Assembly: GCA_947246015.1 (NCBI GenBank)
Contig: CAMXQE010000029.1
Location: 1 to 46,176 of the forward strand
From: an uncultured Lachnospiraceae bacterium
GTDB taxonomy: Bacteria > Bacillota > Clostridia > Lachnospirales > Lachnospiraceae
DNA length: 46,176 nucleotides
Direction: 5' to 3'
Shown: piece by piece, positions 32,477 through 41,367 of the stretch
Layout of the letters: the number at the start of each line of letters is the position of its first letter
Position numbering within the stretch: position 1 is the first letter of the stretch
Notes under the pieces: generated by a model
What the model was told of the DNA's origin: nothing
The model's database searches: none
What the model saw: only the letters and a program-made list of their open reading frames with translations
Made by a program: the position numbers and the translations under genes

Positions 32477-35023
32477 GCACTGCTTATACTTCTTGCCGCT
32501 TCCGCAGGGACACGGGTCATTCGGATAAACTTTCACTTCCTTCTTGACCGGTCCCTTCGGAAGAGAATCGTCCTTATTCGTTCCCGTTACTTTCGCAACC
32601 TGTTCTCTTTCTACTTTCTGCTCAATACGGACATGGAACAGGAGACGGACGGTTTCCTCTTTGATGTTCTGGGTCATTTCGTCAAACATCTCGTAACCGC
32701 TTAACTTATATTCCACCAGCGGATCCCTCTGCCCGTATGCCTGCAAGCCTACGCCCTGACGGAGCTGGTCCATATCGTCAATATGGTCCATCCACTTCCG
32801 GTCGATGACTTTCAATAAAATAACACGTTCAATTTCCCGCATAGCTTCCGGATTAGGGAACTCTGCTTCCTTACTCTCATACAGCTTGATGGCTTCTTCC
32901 TTCAACTGCTGTTTTAAGCTGTTCTTTTTGGGCTTCAATACCCTTCCCGTATTGACGGGGCGTAACGGAATCGTAGGCAGAAGCAGGGTATTCAGTTCAT
33001 GGAAATTCCAGTCATCGATATCCACATCATCTCCGATACTGATATCTACCGCATTCTCTGCAATATCTGTTACCATCTTGAAAATGGCGTCCCTCATGCT
33101 TTCGCCGCTTAATACCTGTCTTCTTTCCTCGTATATGATTTCCCTCTGCTCGTTCATCACCTGATCGTATTCCAGCAGGTTCTTACGGATACCGAAGTTG
33201 TTGTTCTCAATTTTCTTCTGTGCGGACTCGATTGCCTTGGTCAGCGATTTATGCTCGATTTCCTGATTCTCCGGGATACCCAGCGCATTAAACATGCCAA
33301 TCAGCCGTTCCGAACCGAACAGGCGCATCAGGTCGTCTTCAAGTGAAATGAAGAACTTAGACTCGCCGGGGTCTCCCTGACGCCCGGAACGACCGCGTAA
33401 CTGGTTATCGATACGCCTTGACTCATGACGCTCTGTCCCGATGATTTTCAGCCCGCCTGCCGCCTTCGCCTCATCGTCCAGCTTGATATCCGTACCACGC
33501 CCCGCCATATTGGTAGCAATGGTCACGGCGCCGTGGATTCCGGCATCGGCAACAATCTCTGCTTCCAGTTCGTGGAACTTGGCATTCAGTACCTTATGCT
33601 GGATTCCCTGCTTCGTCAGCAGTCTGCTGACCTCCTCCGATGCTTCAATCGTAATCGTACCGACCAGTACCGGCTGCCCCTTGGCATGGGCTTCTTTCAC
33701 CGATTCCACGATGGCATGGAGTTTTTCCTTTCTCGTCTTATAAACCGCATCCTGCTGGTCCTGACGGATGACAGGTTTGTTCGTGGGAATCTCGATAACA
33801 TCCATTCCATAGATGTCACGGAACTCCTTCTCCTCTGTTAAGGCAGTACCGGTCATCCCGGCTTTCTTTTCAAATTTATTAAAAAAGTTCTGGAATGTAA
33901 TGGTAGCAAGCGTTTTGCTCTCCCTCTTTACCTTTACATGTTCCTTGGCTTCAATTGCCTGATGCAGACCGTCGGAATAACGGCGTCCGGGCATAATACG
34001 TCCCGTAAATTCATCAACAATCAATACCTGTTCGTCTTTTACCACATAGTCCTGGTCGCGGAACATCAGATTATGTGCCCGGAGCGCAAGATTGATATTA
34101 TGCTGAATCTCCAGATTTTCCGGGTCGGCCAGGTTTTCTATCTGGAAGAACCTCTCTACCTTGGCAACACCCTCAGCGGTCAGGTTGACCACCTTATCTT
34201 TTTCATTGACAATGAAATCTCCGGTTTCTTCCCGTTCCACTCCCATGATGGCATCCATCTTCGTCATCTCAGCCATATCTTCACCGCGCTTCAACTGTCT
34301 CGCCAGCAAATCACAGGCTTCATACAATCTGGTGGACTTACCGCTCTGACCGGAAATAATCAAAGGAGTCCTCGCTTCGTCGATTAACACGGAGTCAACC
34401 TCATCAATAATGGCATAATGGAGCTCCCTGAGTACGAGCTGCTCTTTGTAAATTACCATGTTGTCCCTTAAGTAGTCAAATCCCAGTTCATTATTGGTTA
34501 CATAGGTAATATCACAATTATACTGTTCCCTGCGTTCCTCGGATTTCATGTCGTTTAACACCACGCCGACCTTCAATCCCAAAAATTCGTGTACCTGTCC
34601 CATCCACTCCGCGTCACGCTTTGCCAGATAGTCATTGACCGTAACGACATGTACGCCTTTTCCCTCCAGCGCATTCAGATAGGCAGGCAGGGTAGATACC
34701 AGTGTCTTACCTTCCCCTGTCTTCATCTCCGCAATACGTCCCTGATGAAGAATGATACCTCCGATTAGCTGCACCCGGTAATGCTCCATATTCAGCACCC
34801 GTCTGGCCGCTTCCCTTACGGTAGCAAATGCTTCCGGCAGAAGGTCATCCAGTGTCTCTCCTTCCTGAAAACGCTTCCTGTACTCCTTCGTCTTGTCCCT
34901 CAACTGCTCATCGCTCAGTTCCTGCATGGAGGGACGCAAAGCTTCAATGGCATCCACTGTGCTTTCTATTCTTTTCAATTCCCTCTCGCTGTGAGTTCCA
35001 AAAACTTTACTGACAATATTCAT
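32462..35023 (-). CDS. secA: Preprotein translocase ATPase SecA
   Basis: An 853-residue motor that drives proteins through SecYEG. NBD1 has [12 protein letters not shown] and [13 protein letters not shown]; the cross-linking domain, NBD2 ([15 protein letters not shown]), helical scaffold ([23 protein letters not shown] split across 740-770) and the C-terminal zinc motif [14 protein letters not shown], which binds SecB or ribosome, follow. Length is normal. Promoter TTGATT-17-TACAAT lies at 35128-35156. An 18-bp tandem array starts at its stop codon, between it and prfB. Confidence 0.98.
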   Translation of the reverse strand: MNIVSKVFGTHSERELKRIESTVDAIEALRPSMQELSDEQLRDKTKEYRKRFQEGETLDDLLPEAFATVREAARRVLNMEHYRVQLIGGIILHQGRIAEMKTGEGKTLVSTLPAYLNALEGKGVHVVTVNDYLAKRDAEWMGQVHEFLGLKVGVVLNDMKSEERREQYNCDITYVTNNELGFDYLRDNMVIYKEQLVLRELHYAIIDEVDSVLIDEARTPLIISGQSGKSTRLYEACDLLARQLKRGEDMAEMTKMDAIMGVEREETGDFIVNEKDKVVNLTAEGVAKVERFFQIENLADPENLEIQHNINLALRAHNLMFRDQDYVVKDEQVLIVDEFTGRIMPGRRYSDGLHQAIEAKEHVKVKRESKTLATITFQNFFNKFEKKAGMTGTALTEEKEFRDIYGMDVIEIPTNKPVIRQDQQDAVYKTRKEKLHAIVESVKEAHAKGQPVLVGTITIEASEEVSRLLTKQGIQHKVLNAKFHELEAEIVADAGIHGAVTIATNMAGRGTDIKLDDEAKAAGGLKIIGTERHESRRIDNQLRGRSGRQGDPGESKFFISLEDDLMRLFGSERLIGMFNALGIPENQEIEHKSLTKAIESAQKKIENNNFGIRKNLLEYDQVMNEQREIIYEERRQVLSGESMRDAIFKMVTDIAENAVDISIGDDVDIDDWNFHELNTLLLPTIPLRPVNTGRVLKPKKNSLKQQLKEEAIKLYESKEAEFPNPEAMREIERVILLKVIDRKWMDHIDDMDQLRQGVGLQAYGQRDPLVEYKLSGYEMFDEMTQNIKEETVRLLFHVRIEQKVEREQVAKVTGTNKDDSLPKGPVKKEVKVYPNDPCPCGSGKKYKQCCGRK

Positions 35024-35127
35024 AGTTAAACTCCCATGTTATCCGCTGTTGTTTTTCTCATTCCTATCCATACTTATTATGTACAACCAACGTAATTTTC
35101 ATTGCAGATATAAAAAATCCATTGTCT

Positions 35128-35156
35128 ATTGTAGCAGATTTGTCCGATATAATCAA
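35128..35156 (-). promoter_or_regulatory. secA promoter
   Basis: TTGATT (35151-35156), a 17-bp spacer and TACAAT (35128-35133) lie about 105 bp upstream of the secA start. Confidence 0.65.
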
Positions 35157-35216
35157 CTATTGCTTCCATAAAATAATCCGGTCGTACTGATTTCTGTGAG
35201 AAAAGCCACATCCATC

Positions 35217-35245
35217 TTGACCTTAATTATAAGAAGTGTTATTAT
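35217..35245 (+). promoter_or_regulatory. ptb-buk promoter
   Basis: TTGACC (35217-35222), a 17-bp spacer and TATTAT (35240-35245), about 90 bp before ptb. The Rex-like palindrome lies downstream, inside the leader. Confidence 0.7.
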
Positions 35246-35281
35246 TTTAACGATTAGAAAAATCATAACAAAATGCAGGTA

Positions 35282-35299
35282 TTGTGCTTAAGTGCACAA
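35282..35299. promoter_or_regulatory. Rex-like 18-bp palindrome before ptb
   Basis: TTGTGC (35282-35287) and GCACAA (35294-35299) are perfect inverted arms around TTAAGT. Rex, the NADH/NAD sensor, is known to bind 18-bp sites of the form TTGTG-N8-CACAA in several phyla. The site is 37 bp downstream of the -10, where a bound protein would act as a roadblock. Redox control of butyrate formation is an inference. Confidence 0.5.
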
Positions 35300-35332
35300 A
35301 TTCGCACATAGAGAAAGGAGCATGTTATAAAA

Positions 35333-36244
35333 ATGAGCAAAACTTTTGACGAACTGATTTCCAAAGTAAAAGAAATCCCCATGAAAAAGGTTTCCGTTGC
35401 CGTAGCGCAGGATTCCGCCGTATTGGAAGCGGTCAGGGCTGCCAAGGACAGGCAGATTGCAGATGCCATTCTGGTAGGCGATGAAGCGAAAATCAAAGCC
35501 ATTGCCGCAGAGGACAACGTTGACATCAGTGATTTCGAGCTGATTCACGTAGCAGATGATATCGAGGCTTCCCTTGCCGCTGTAAAACTGGTGCATGAAG
35601 GCAAAGCCGATATGTACATGAAAGGACTGATTGACACCAAACATTTCTTAAAGAGCGTTCTCGACAAAGAAGTAGGGCTGCGGACCGGAAAACCGTTATC
35701 CCATGTATGTGTATTTGACGTGGAAGGCATTGACCATCTGCTGTTTTTAACAGACGTCGCTTTCATTCCTTATCCCACTTTAGAGGACAAGGTAAACATC
35801 ATCGCCAACACACTGGAAATCACCAAAGCATGTGGCATTGAGTGCCCGAAGGTAGCGCCCCTTGCCGCAGTAGAAGTCGTAAATCCCAAGATGCCTGCCA
35901 CTGTGGAAGCTGCAGAACTTACACAAATGAACAAAGACGGTAAAATTACGGGATGTATCGTAGACGGCCCTCTTTCTCTTGACCTTGCCATCGATGCGGA
36001 GGCCGCAAAACATAAAGGCGCAACAGACCGCCCGATTCAGGGAGATGCGGATATCCTTCTTTTCCCGGACATCCATGCCGGCAACCTGGTATACAAAGCG
36101 ATGGTACATACCGCAAAACTGAAAAACGGCAACATTTTAACAGGAACCAAGGCTCCGGTTATCTTAACTTCCCGCTCCGATTCCATGGAAGTTAAAGTAA
36201 ACTCCCTTGCCCTTGGCGCAGTCGTTGCGGAATCCATGAAATAA
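35333..36244 (+). CDS. ptb: Phosphate butyryltransferase
   Basis: A 303-residue enzyme that converts butyryl-CoA and phosphate to butyryl-phosphate. It belongs to the phosphate acetyl/butyryl-transferase family; VSVAVAQDSAVLEAVRAAKD at the start, ADMYMKGLIDTKHFLKSVLD in the middle, and GDADILLFPDIHAGNLVYKA near the end match Ptb. The AAGGAG site is 12 bases from the ATG, longer than usual, with a two-codon ATG-TTA-TAA between, so initiation may be tuned. It is followed after 39 bp by butyrate kinase, a classical butyrate operon. Confidence 0.95.
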   Translation: MSKTFDELISKVKEIPMKKVSVAVAQDSAVLEAVRAAKDRQIADAILVGDEAKIKAIAAEDNVDISDFELIHVADDIEASLAAVKLVHEGKADMYMKGLIDTKHFLKSVLDKEVGLRTGKPLSHVCVFDVEGIDHLLFLTDVAFIPYPTLEDKVNIIANTLEITKACGIECPKVAPLAAVEVVNPKMPATVEAAELTQMNKDGKITGCIVDGPLSLDLAIDAEAAKHKGATDRPIQGDADILLFPDIHAGNLVYKAMVHTAKLKNGNILTGTKAPVILTSRSDSMEVKVNSLALGAVVAESMK

Positions 36245-36283
36245 AGTATATTTGAATCTGAAATGAAAGAAGGAGAACAGGCT

Positions 36284-37351
36284 ATGGCTATTAAAAGTTT
36301 AATCATCAATCCCGGCTCTACCTCCACCAAAATTGGAGTATTCGAAGATGAGACCTTATTATTTGAAGAAACCTTAAGGCATTCTACGGAAGAAATCGCA
36401 CAGTATGCTTCCATCGTTGACCAAAAGGATTTCCGGAAAAATATCATCCTCGACCTTATGAAAGAAAAAGATTTCGATATGAAATCACTGAATGTCATCG
36501 TAGGGCGCGGCGGTATGTTAAAACCCATTCCGGGCGGTACTTATGCGGTAACGGACGACCTGTTAAATGACTTGAAAATCGGAAAACAGGGACAGCACGC
36601 TTCCAACCTCGGCGGTATTCTGGCAAGGGAAATCGGTGATTCCATCGGTGTTCCCTCCTATATCGTAGACCCCGTGGTCGTGGATGAGCTGATGCCTACG
36701 GCAAGATATTCCGGCGTACCGGAACTCCCCCGCACCAGCGTATTCCACGCACTGAACCAGAAAGCGGTGGCAAAACGCTATGCGAAAGAAAAAGGCGTGG
36801 CATATGATTCCCTGAACTTAATCGTTGTCCACATGGGCGGCGGTGTATCTGTGGGCGCCCATGAAAAAGGAAAAGTCGTGGATGTTTTCAATGCCCTTGA
36901 CGGTGACGGCGCATTCTCTCCCGAAAGAGCAGGCGCGGTTCCTTCCGGCGCATTAATAAAGCTGTGCTTCTCCGGTCAGTATACCGAAAAGGAAGTCTAC
37001 AGGAAACTGGTTGGCAACGGCGGCTTCAACGCCTACCTGAATACCAATGATATGAGAGAAGTCAACAAGATGGTAGAGGAAGGAAATAAGGAGGCTGAAG
37101 TTATCCGCGAAGCATTTATTCTGCAGGTTGCCAAGGATATCGGCTCTATGGCATGTGTACTCAGCGGAAAGGTAGACCAGATTCTTATTACCGGCGGTAT
37201 CGCATATAATCAATATGTCACCGACCGCCTGATTGAAAGGGCAGGATTTATCGCTCCCGTTACCGTGTATCCGGGTGAAGATGAACTGCTGGCGCTTGCT
37301 CAGGGCGCAATCCGTGTTATCAGCGGAGAAGAAAAGGCAATGGAATATTAA
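36284..37351 (+). CDS. buk: Butyrate kinase
   Basis: A 355-residue acetokinase-family enzyme (ASKHA fold) that makes butyrate and ATP from butyryl-phosphate, acting after Ptb. Signatures: [16 protein letters not shown] at the N-terminus, [29 protein letters not shown] and ITGGIAYNQ. The upstream in-frame codons from 36263 lack a ribosome site; ATG 36284 follows GAAGGAG. The pair ptb-buk indicates butyrate release via the kinase route in place of, or besides, butyryl-CoA:acetate transferase. Confidence 0.96.
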   Translation: MAIKSLIINPGSTSTKIGVFEDETLLFEETLRHSTEEIAQYASIVDQKDFRKNIILDLMKEKDFDMKSLNVIVGRGGMLKPIPGGTYAVTDDLLNDLKIGKQGQHASNLGGILAREIGDSIGVPSYIVDPVVVDELMPTARYSGVPELPRTSVFHALNQKAVAKRYAKEKGVAYDSLNLIVVHMGGGVSVGAHEKGKVVDVFNALDGDGAFSPERAGAVPSGALIKLCFSGQYTEKEVYRKLVGNGGFNAYLNTNDMREVNKMVEEGNKEAEVIREAFILQVAKDIGSMACVLSGKVDQILITGGIAYNQYVTDRLIERAGFIAPVTVYPGEDELLALAQGAIRVISGEEKAMEY

Positions 37352-37363
37352 GAACTTTGTAAC

Positions 37364-37392
37364 CGGGTAGGGAAGAGTTCTCTCCCTACCCG
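37364..37392. terminator. Hairpin after buk
   Basis: CGGGTAGGGA pairs perfectly with TCCCTACCCG around a 9-nt loop. There is no T-tract; the sequence is similar to 6775-6800 in the purA leader, so it may be a dispersed palindromic repeat doing duty as a terminator. Confidence 0.5.
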
Positions 37393-37431
37393 CCGCATGA
37401 AGCAAAGCCAGTCCTGCATGACCCTTTCTTT

Positions 37432-38205
37432 TCACTCCGCCGGATAATCCTGTATCATATTTTGTATCTCCCGCAAATCCAGTTTCATTCTGCCGCCGAA
37501 GATTCCTATTTCCAATAGTTCTTCCATACCGTATACCGCAGGATAAATCTCATTTTCAAACTGGTATACGATTACTTTCCGCTTTGCCGGGTCTATCATC
37601 CAATATTCCCTCACTCCGGCTTCCATATATTTGTCCAGTTTCTTAATACAGTCTTTCCGCTTGGTGGACGGGGAAAGAACTTCCAGCACAAAATCCGGTG
37701 CCCCCATGATTCCCCATCCCCTGACCTTCTCTTTCTCACATACCACAATCACATCCGGCTGTATCATCGTCCGGTCATCGCAGTTCAGACGGACATCCAT
37801 GGGTGCTGTCACCGGCAGACAGTCCCCGTGACTCTCAGAAATATAATTCGCAATCTGCCGGTAAACCTCCCCCGCAATACGCTGATGGACAAATCCCGGT
37901 GATGCCATATCATAAAAAACCCCGTCTATCAGCTCCACCCTTACATCCTCCGGCATGGCATAATAATCCTGCACCGTATACTCTCCCGGCTTCTTCGCCG
38001 TATACCGCAGCGGTTCCATGACTGACTGCTGCCCGTGCTCCTTAAATACTGCCTCTAATGCCAGCAGCGTACTGTAACGGGGAGACTGTGTCTCGCCGCT
38101 GAAAATCTTCTGCACTGTCCCCAAAGGCACTCCCGACCACTCCGCCAGCTGGGCATATGTATAACCCTTTTCCTTTTTTATCTGTTTCATCTCTCCAACC
38201 GTCAT
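37432..38205 (-). CDS. HTH-Uma2 (DUF820) fusion, PD-(D/E)XK nuclease fold
   Basis: A 257-residue protein. Residues 1-60 are an Xre-like helix-turn-helix (GYTYAQLAEWSGVPLGTVQK), and residues about 72-250 a Uma2/DUF820 domain of restriction-endonuclease fold: VELIDGVFYDM, then the PD acid in MIQPDVIVV and FVLEVLSPSTKRKD with downstream Lys (KKLDKYMEAGVREYWMID). Uma2 proteins are common, often with no known target. The added HTH suggests self-regulation or targeted DNA binding. GGGGTGA precedes the ATG; promoter TTGCGT-17-TAAAAT at 38250-38278. Confidence 0.85.
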   Translation of the reverse strand: MTVGEMKQIKKEKGYTYAQLAEWSGVPLGTVQKIFSGETQSPRYSTLLALEAVFKEHGQQSVMEPLRYTAKKPGEYTVQDYYAMPEDVRVELIDGVFYDMASPGFVHQRIAGEVYRQIANYISESHGDCLPVTAPMDVRLNCDDRTMIQPDVIVVCEKEKVRGWGIMGAPDFVLEVLSPSTKRKDCIKKLDKYMEAGVREYWMIDPAKRKVIVYQFENEIYPAVYGMEELLEIGIFGGRMKLDLREIQNMIQDYPAE

Positions 38206-38249
38206 ACCGTCACCCCTCTCTTTCCACTATTTATCCGTTTTATAACCTT

Positions 38250-38278
38250 ATTTTATCATTTACGGGCATAAAACGCAA
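38250..38278 (-). promoter_or_regulatory. HTH-Uma2 promoter
   Basis: TTGCGT (38273-38278), 17 bp, TAAAAT (38250-38255). Repeats of TTTAYCCGT at 38230-38238 and 38284-38292 flank it and could bind the gene's own HTH. Confidence 0.45.
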
Positions 38279-38337
38279 ATACTTTTACCCGTTTTTTCTT
38301 AACCGAAGTCAAAGCCTCCGCCACAAGCAGCGGGGCA

Positions 38338-38423
38338 TCAAATTTGAAACGCCCCAAGGGGCGGGGTATTTGACCCTCGCGGCAGTCGCCAAATGCTGCA
38401 GACACTTGGCTCGTTGCTCGCGG
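38338..38423. repeat. Palindromic repeat, family with 31028, plus adjoining palindrome
   Basis: The right part (38376-38423) shares GCGGCAGTCGCCAAATG and TTGGCTCGTTGCTCGCGG with the 71-bp element at 31028 but has a different, shorter core. The left part (38338-38373) has arms CAAAT/ATTTG and an inner CGCCCC/GGGGCG. These fill most of the 345-bp gap; otherwise only promoters are seen. Confidence 0.7.
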
Positions 38424-38473
38424 AAATAATTCCCTGCCGTTACGAACTGTTGTCAAAAGCGCACGGTATGCGG

Positions 38474-38502
38474 TTGTCATTCGGTGGGTGTCATGCTATA
38501 AT
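38474..38502 (+). promoter_or_regulatory. GNAT gene promoter
   Basis: TTGTCA (38474-38479), 17 bp, TATAAT (38497-38502), 48 bp before the acetyltransferase start. Confidence 0.7.
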
Positions 38503-38550
38503 TTCTATATCATTGACAGCGGAAACCGAAAACAAAGAAGGGAGATTATT

Positions 38551-39102
38551 ATGAAGCATTGCGGAACCCGGCGGTTAGAAACCGACCGGTTAATTTTAAG
38601 AAGATTTGTAAAGGAAGATGCGGCTGCCATGTATCAAAACTGGGCATCAGACAGCGACGTCACAAAGTATTTAACATGGCCAACTCATACAATTCCGGAA
38701 ATAAGCCGGAGTGTAATGGAAGATTGGGTAAATTCCTATTCCAATATAAATTTTTATCAGTGGGCAATCGTATGGAAAGATAATGGGGAGGAACCGATTG
38801 GCAGCATCAGCGTAGTCAATTTGAACGAAAAGATTTCCGCGGCACATATCGGCTATTGCATCGGAAAGAACTGGTGGCATAAAGGAATTACAACAGAAGC
38901 ATTAAAAGCTGTCATGGACTTTCTGTTTGATGTCGTAGAGGTAAACCGGATTGAAGCGCGGCATGACCCGCGAAACCCTCATTCGGGTAACGTCATGAAA
39001 AAATGCGGAATGAAGTTCGAAGGAACTTTACGCAGTTCCGATTGGAATAACCAGGGAATATGCGATGCCTGTTATTATGGTTTATTGAAATCAGAACGCT
39101 GA
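38551..39102 (+). CDS. GNAT family N-acetyltransferase (RimJ/RimL-like)
   Basis: A 183-residue acetyl-CoA-dependent acetyltransferase. The family pattern TRRLETDRLILRRFVKEDA begins it, the acetyl-CoA loop is in HIGYCIGKNWWHKGITTEAL, and VNRIEARHDPRNPHSGNVMK follows. It probably modifies an alpha-amino group of a protein or a small amine; the substrate is unknown. The frame opens at 38488 but ATG 38551 follows AAGGGAG. It is monocistronic, ending next to an antisense FtsX remnant. Confidence 0.9.
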   Translation: MKHCGTRRLETDRLILRRFVKEDAAAMYQNWASDSDVTKYLTWPTHTIPEISRSVMEDWVNSYSNINFYQWAIVWKDNGEEPIGSISVVNLNEKISAAHIGYCIGKNWWHKGITTEALKAVMDFLFDVVEVNRIEARHDPRNPHSGNVMKKCGMKFEGTLRSSDWNNQGICDACYYGLLKSER

Positions 39103-39204
39103 CTACAACATGGATATCGTTTCCACTACATCCATCTCCCTTATCTTCCTCACCGGAACCAGCACAGAGGCCAACGTTGCCACCCAGCATACCTGTCCCT
39201 TCTT
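39103..39204 (-). pseudogene. C-terminal remnant of an FtsX/MacB-type ABC permease
   Basis: The minus strand, open for 33 codons, reads WVATLASVLVPVRKIREMDV then VETISML and stop. The pattern of a hydrophobic end followed by VPVRKIREMDVVETI is the typical C-terminus of FtsX-family ABC permeases (PARKAAKLDPVEALR-like). Upstream it is closed by a stop and no other part is found. I take it as debris of a lost transporter. Confidence 0.5.
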
Positions 39205-39302
39205 TCATCTTTTACTATATTATATAATTCCTGATGATGCGGCACAATGCATTTTATTCCTTTTTGCCTTATAGTTTTGTAAAGTTGTATGCACACGGAA
39301 TC

Positions 39303-39331
39303 TTTACACCTCTAAAACCATTTGTTATAAT
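39303..39331 (+). promoter_or_regulatory. Promoter of the small gene and ydcF-like gene
   Basis: TTTACA (39303-39308), 17 bp, TATAAT (39326-39331), followed by a leader and AGGTGAG ribosome site. Confidence 0.65.
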
Positions 39332-39379
39332 AATGGTACAATACAAGTTATCAAAAGCACATAGAAAGCAGGTGAGTGT

Positions 39380-39562
39380 ATGTCTGAAAAAGAAATGTTA
39401 AAAATATCCGTAGAAGAATTTTCACGGGTCCAGGACTGGATGGAAATGTCTGATAAAAATTCCGAAGTATATAAATCCTTGCGCAAAAGATACATTGACC
39501 TAAAAGTTATACTTACGGCTTCCGGTATCAACTTAACAGAAATTGACAGGATTAAGGAATAA
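39380..39562 (+). CDS. Small helical protein, unknown
   Basis: A 60-residue, charged, probably helical soluble protein, MSEKEMLKISVEEFSRVQDW and so on, with no Cys. AGGTGAG lies 3 bases before the ATG and a promoter is present, which supports a real gene. It is 4 bp ahead of the YdcF-like gene and probably translated with it. I recognise no family. Confidence 0.6.
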   Translation: MSEKEMLKISVEEFSRVQDWMEMSDKNSEVYKSLRKRYIDLKVILTASGINLTEIDRIKE

Positions 39563-39566
39563 TATC

Positions 39567-40403
39567 ATGAAAAAATCCCTCTGCATTTTCCTTTCCGCCC
39601 TCAGTTTCTTCTACTACCTGTGGCTTGGCATACACAACAGTTTTCATATGTCCGTACTTCCGTTTTGGCTGCTATTGTCCATGCTTTTCCTCGCCATCGT
39701 ATTCCTTTTCCCGAAACTGTCTGCTACTGCGCGGCGGGTATTGGGTCTGTGCCTGGTTGCCGGAACGGCATTCTTCCTTTTGATAGAAGGCTGTATCCTT
39801 CGGGGCATGGCAGGAAACTGCCCGGAAAATCTCGATTATATTATCGTCCTTGGAGCGGGCTTAAATGGGGAAAAGCCATCTTCGGTTCTGGAGCAGCGGC
39901 TGGAAAGCGCCCTTGCTTATTTGCAGACACATCCCCAAACCAATGTAGTCGTTTCCGGCGGACAGGGAGCGAACGAAGCAATCAGCGAAGCGGAAAGCAT
40001 GAAAAACTGGCTGTTGGAAAAGGGGATAAGCAGTTCCAGCATACTGGTGGAAGACCGTTCCACAACCACTGCGGAAAATATGCGGTATAGTTTTTCCTGT
40101 ATTGCTATAGAAGAACAATCTGCAAATTCCGGACTGTCCTCAGACAGTGTTTTCCACCGCCATAGCGATATGGCAGATTCGCCGCCCAGCCTGAAAATTG
40201 GCATTGCCACCAGTAATTTTCATGTCTTCCGTTCTCTTTGCATTGCCAATAAAGTACAGAAAGAAAACGGGAATTGTGCCGGAAATTATCAATTCTTCGG
40301 AATTGCTGCGGATTTTCCTCCTCTGCTGCTCCCGCATTATATGGTTCGGGAATTTTTTACGGTATGCGTGGATGCTGCATTGGGCAATATTGCTAAACCA
40401 TGA
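39567..40403 (+). CDS. YdcF/SanA-like DUF218 membrane protein
   Basis: A 278-residue protein. Three membrane segments lie at about 5-22, 29-48 and 57-78. The DUF218 domain contains DYIIVLGAGLNGEKPSSVLEQR, VVVSGGQGANEAISEAESM, WLLEKGISSSSILVEDRSTT and IGIATSNFHVFRS. DUF218 proteins (YdcF, SanA, ElyC) act in envelope matters or bind nucleotide-like ligands, but the reaction is unknown. A 30-residue Ser-rich insert lies near residue 180-205. ATG 39567 follows AAGGA. A perfect 57-bp palindrome follows its stop. Confidence 0.85.
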   Translation: MKKSLCIFLSALSFFYYLWLGIHNSFHMSVLPFWLLLSMLFLAIVFLFPKLSATARRVLGLCLVAGTAFFLLIEGCILRGMAGNCPENLDYIIVLGAGLNGEKPSSVLEQRLESALAYLQTHPQTNVVVSGGQGANEAISEAESMKNWLLEKGISSSSILVEDRSTTTAENMRYSFSCIAIEEQSANSGLSSDSVFHRHSDMADSPPSLKIGIATSNFHVFRSLCIANKVQKENGNCAGNYQFFGIAADFPPLLLPHYMVREFFTVCVDAALGNIAKP

Positions 40404-40411
40404 CGATTTCC

Positions 40412-40468
40412 GTAACAGTTCAGCCCAGGACTTTGCAGCCAGTGCAAAGTCCTGGGCTGAACTGTTAC
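40412..40468. repeat. Perfect 57-bp GTAACAG palindrome
   Basis: Two 26-bp perfect arms, from GTAACAGTTCAGCCCAGG through ACTTTGCA, flank the 5-base loop GCCAG. It lies 8 bp after the ydcF-like stop. The right arm recurs with one change at 42567-42607, and the left arm in part at 10628. It lacks a T-tract, so it is a mobile-looking palindromic repeat that may also shape the mRNA end. Confidence 0.85.
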
Positions 40469-40591
40469 CGATTTCCTTGGATTTTCATGCGATTGCATTG
40501 ACTTTCATTTTTCCAGCATATAAGATAAAAGAATAGAAGATGTTACACAGCCATAAGAAATTTGATAAGCTATAGCCAACATCAATAGCAA

Positions 40592-40651
40592 TTCTGTCTT
40601 CGGTTCTGTAAAATCTTACGCATATGGATTTTACAGGAACCGGAAGCAGAA
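40592..40651. repeat. Long imperfect hairpin upstream of the Uma2 gene
   Basis: Arms of about 24 bp (TTCTGTCTTCGGTT through GTAAAATC, paired with GATTTTACAGG through GCAGAA) around an 11-nt loop, lying in the 309-bp gap between the ydcF-like and Uma2 genes. No promoter is clear here. Confidence 0.55.
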
Positions 40652-40712
40652 ATTAATTATGTCTTTTACTATAAATGCCTGTAAAAAATGACGGAAAGCG
40701 GGGATATTGCCT

Positions 40713-41270
40713 ATGGAGCTGTCAAAGGAAAATTCCTATACAATTGAGGATATTTACGCTCTGCCCGAAGGTCAGAGAGCTGAACTGATTGACGGTCGAA
40801 TCTACATGATGGCGCCGCCAAATTTCATACATCAGAAACTGGTCATGGAATTGTCCTCCCATATTCATCAGTATATTAAAAAACGTAAGGGAGACTGTGA
40901 AGTTGTTCCTGCACCATTTGCTGTATTCCTGAATAAAGATGACCGCAACTATATGGAACCGGATATAAGCATCATATGTGATAAAACGAAACTGACTGAC
41001 AAAGGCTGCAACGGTGCGCCTGACTGGGTCATTGAGATTATTTCTCCCGGCACTGCACGGATAGACTATGGGATAAAACTTTTTAAATACCGCTCCGCAC
41101 AAGTAAAAGAATACTGGATTATAAATCCATTAAACCGGACTGCCAATGTCTATGATTTCGAATATGGCGAAACAACCGGGCAGTACCGCTTTGATGAGAG
41201 TATTCCTTCCTGCATTTATAACGATTTAAACATTACAATTGCAGATTTGCTTTTGCCACAGAATATATAG
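40713..41270 (+). CDS. Uma2 (DUF820) family protein
   Basis: A 185-residue protein of the Uma2/DUF820 family with PD-(D/E)XK fold: AELIDGRIYMMAPPNFIHQK, EPDISIICD, WVIEIISPGTARIDYGIKL and KEYWIINP. This is the second such protein in the window; unlike the one at 37432 it has no HTH domain. The ATG at 40713 has GGGGA about 8 bases upstream, better than the TTG at 40707. Biological target unknown; the family is often multi-copy in Lachnospiraceae and cyanobacteria. Confidence 0.88.
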   Translation: MELSKENSYTIEDIYALPEGQRAELIDGRIYMMAPPNFIHQKLVMELSSHIHQYIKKRKGDCEVVPAPFAVFLNKDDRNYMEPDISIICDKTKLTDKGCNGAPDWVIEIISPGTARIDYGIKLFKYRSAQVKEYWIINPLNRTANVYDFEYGETTGQYRFDESIPSCIYNDLNITIADLLLPQNI

Positions 41271-41315
41271 CCCTGCGCCAGCGCATATTGGAAAATGCTT
41301 TACGCCCCGGCATCA

Positions 41316-41367
41316 GGAAAAGAACTGCATCCGGCTATTCCCTGTCAGCCGGACGCAGTTCTTTTCC
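41316..41367. terminator. Convergent hairpin reaching into the MBL coding end
   Basis: GGAAAAGAACTGCATCCGGC (41316-41335) pairs with 41348-41367 with one mismatch around a 12-nt loop. The stop and last codons of the MBL gene form the loop and right arm, so one stem serves both convergent genes. Confidence 0.7.

Noticed and set aside
32308..32520. A 70-codon minus-strand frame between secA and prfB
   Set aside because: It is produced by the 18-bp array (18 is a multiple of 3), runs into the prfB start and has no ribosome site.
38993..39208. A 71-codon minus-strand frame
   Set aside because: It is antisense to the end of the GNAT gene. The neighbouring frame of the same stretch gives an FtsX-like tail, which fits known proteins better.
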